A stretch of 64,000 nucleotides of DNA, taken from contig NC_030858.1 of assembly GCF_000208745.1 (NCBI RefSeq), positions 8,115,444 to 8,179,443 on the forward strand, written 5' to 3'. A program made the translations under genes and the position numbers. This DNA comes from Theobroma cacao. Lineage: Eukaryota > Streptophyta > Magnoliopsida > Malvales > Malvaceae. The notes beneath the pieces are model-generated. The model was given only the letters and a program-made list of their open reading frames with translations. It was not told the DNA's origin and made no database searches. Positions 62,546 to 64,000 of the stretch are shown piece after piece; the first letter of the stretch is position 1, and every line of letters begins with the position of its first letter.

Positions 62546-63092
62546 ATTAAAATGATATCAGAGCATGGTTTAAAGATCGGAGATTTTAGTTTTAAAGTTT
62601 TTGGTTTTAAAGTTGTTTTAAGAAATCCACACTGACACTGCGTGGCCCCGAGTTAGGTTAAGTCGGGTTAGATTGAATATGATGCATTTGCATATAGATC
62701 TTGGAAGTATAAATGGGATTATAAGGCATATATACATATATGGGGTTGATATTGTGATCAACTAAAATGAAGAATGATTTTTAGTGAATTAAGATTCAAA
62801 CTTAATATATGATGAGTGATGTAGGTAGTACAATGATAAGAAATTTTATCATAAATTAAACTATGTGAACATAAGAGACTCTAGGAAATAATCGAGGAAA
62901 TAATATCAAGGAAATATGATCTATAGCATGGTTAAACTGTACGAGATGGATTAATATGATTAAGAATATTGATATTTCATACCTGTGAGATAAACAGGAA
63001 GTATGTGGAAATAATAGAAGAAAATACCCCACATTTTCTTTGAGTTTGATAAGTGAAATTTTGATGACAAAATTTTACTTTAAGGGGGGTAG
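62546..63092 (+). mobile_element. Internal remnant of the LTR retrotransposon
   Basis: Only about 550 bp separate the primer-binding site from the polypurine tract (AAGGGGGG, 63082-63089). A complete element would need about 4-5 kb for gag-pol. GATGACAAAATTTTACTTTA just before the tract looks like the tail of the pol frame. The element is therefore internally deleted or of a non-autonomous form and cannot encode its own enzymes. Confidence 0.55.
62553..62564 (+). promoter_or_regulatory. Primer-binding site for initiator tRNA-Met
   Basis: TGATATCAGAGC differs at one base from TGGTATCAGAGC, the complement of the 3' end of plant initiator tRNA-Met. It lies just after the LTR terminus, where reverse transcription is primed. 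Confidence 0.75.
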
Positions 63093-63573
63093 TGTTGTCA
63101 AACCCTATTCTATAAAATAATTATGACATCATTTACATGCTCAATAGAATGTTTGCATATTTAGGAAGTTTGAGAAATCGTTAAAAGACGATATTGCCCC
63201 TAATGGTACCATTAAGTCGATTAAGCCTCGAACTAGTTCAAATAGGAATTTTAAGGTGAAATTAAGAGTTTCACAGTCCATGAATGATTTAAAATGGTGA
63301 TTTGGAGTTCGAGGATCAATTTGGAGTCAAATCAAAATTTTCACTATCCAGGGGCAAAATGGTCATTTGTCACTTGGGGACAAAATGAAAATTCTAGAAA
63401 AGATTTTTTTTTGCCCCATTTGACTTATTGGAGTATGATTTGAGTATTGAAGTATGATTTGAGATTTAGAAGTGAAAAAATTTTAATTTTCACTTTAATT
63501 TGGAGTATAAGGGTGAAATGATAATTTTGCCACCCCGGGGGCAAATCGATAAATTTTCACCCCGGACACTTGT
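63093..63573 (+). mobile_element. Start of the 3' LTR, interrupted
   Basis: Begins TGTTGTCAAACCC directly after the polypurine tract. It shares TTTGGAGTCAAATC and neighbouring words with the 5' LTR near 61000. After about 480 bp it is interrupted by an oppositely oriented LTR end at 63574. Confidence 0.55.
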
Positions 63574-64000
63574 TGTCACGACCCGGTACTCCCCTCGAGC
63601 CCATGACAATCGCCGCGACGTCCCGATTGACACTCATTATCCGGAATGCCAACCGGAATCCCGCAAGGCTTACATATCAGTTTCTTTCCTTTCCTGTGAG
63701 CAATCATTGTTAAATATCGAGTTTTTAGAGAATATATACTATTTTAGATAAAAAAAACAATCAAAATAAAATTTTTGCCACATAGGGGTATTTTGGTCAT
63801 TTTTTTCGTAAAAATTTTGAAACTGGCTAAAATGTAATATACAAGTACAAAACACATAATTCATATTCAAAATGAGTTTAAAAGTCTAAAATCTTCATTT
63901 AAAACGAAATTACGGTTATTTGAATATAATAAGAAAATAAAAGAAATATTAAGGAAAATATTCTATTTTCTTATAAAACAATATTTATAGAGTTATACGT
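63574..64000 (-). mobile_element. Nested LTR terminus, minus orientation, cut by window end
   Basis: Starts TGTCACGACCCGGTACTC and parallels the segment at 59615, sharing GAATGCC, CCGCAAGGCT, TGAGCAAT, GGGGTATTTTGGTCAT and TATTTGAATATAATAA. It stands inside the 3' LTR of the plus-oriented element, so it is probably a later insertion of a related element. The far end is outside the window. Confidence 0.55.

Overview
The window is AT-rich nuclear DNA of a flowering plant, most likely a woody eudicot. It has intron-split genes with GT..AG borders, five gene families at plant-typical lengths, and long intergenic stretches filled with MITEs, hAT and PIF/Harbinger-type elements and LTR retrotransposon pieces. 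I cannot name the species. There is a 732-base run of N at 60064-60795.

Layout. 0-15.4 kb: repeats, including a head-to-head array of a 22-bp motif at 0.6-1.0 kb. Two tandemly related small Cys-containing protein genes of unknown function lie here on the minus strand (3717-4049 and 7712-8056). They are followed by a transposon-rich block with nested elements and a long direct duplication (10.1-15.3 kb). 15.7-24.4 kb: an eight-exon gene for an R3H plus double G-patch nucleic-acid-binding protein, with a hAT-like element in intron 4. 28.4-30.3 kb: an intronless gene for a nine-transmembrane Golgi/endosome protein (TM9SF/TMN). 32.3-42.0 kb: a 19-exon gene for a plastid adenylate kinase fused to a DUF1995-type domain. 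46.8-49.5 kb: a four-exon sugar/proton symporter of the STP5/STP7-like type. 51.7-54.6 kb (minus): an eleven-exon CHY/CTCHY/RING E3 ubiquitin ligase, whose probable promoter lies about 3.2 kb upstream and is rich in ACGTG (ABRE/G-box) cores. 59.6-64 kb: nested and oppositely oriented LTR retrotransposon ends around the gap.

The genes are independent nuclear loci and form no operon or cluster. Functions range over nucleic-acid binding, endomembrane sorting, plastid adenylate metabolism, sugar uptake and ubiquitin signalling. I found no CRISPR array, rRNA, complete tRNA or convincing new multi-gene system. The most unusual items are the inverted 22-bp array, the uncharacterised small-protein pair, a candidate 15-nt microexon in the adenylate kinase, a palindromic ABRE near the E3 ligase promoter, and the reshaped intron 2 acceptor of the sugar transporter. 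All gene models are conceptual splices from the DNA; UTR limits are estimates.
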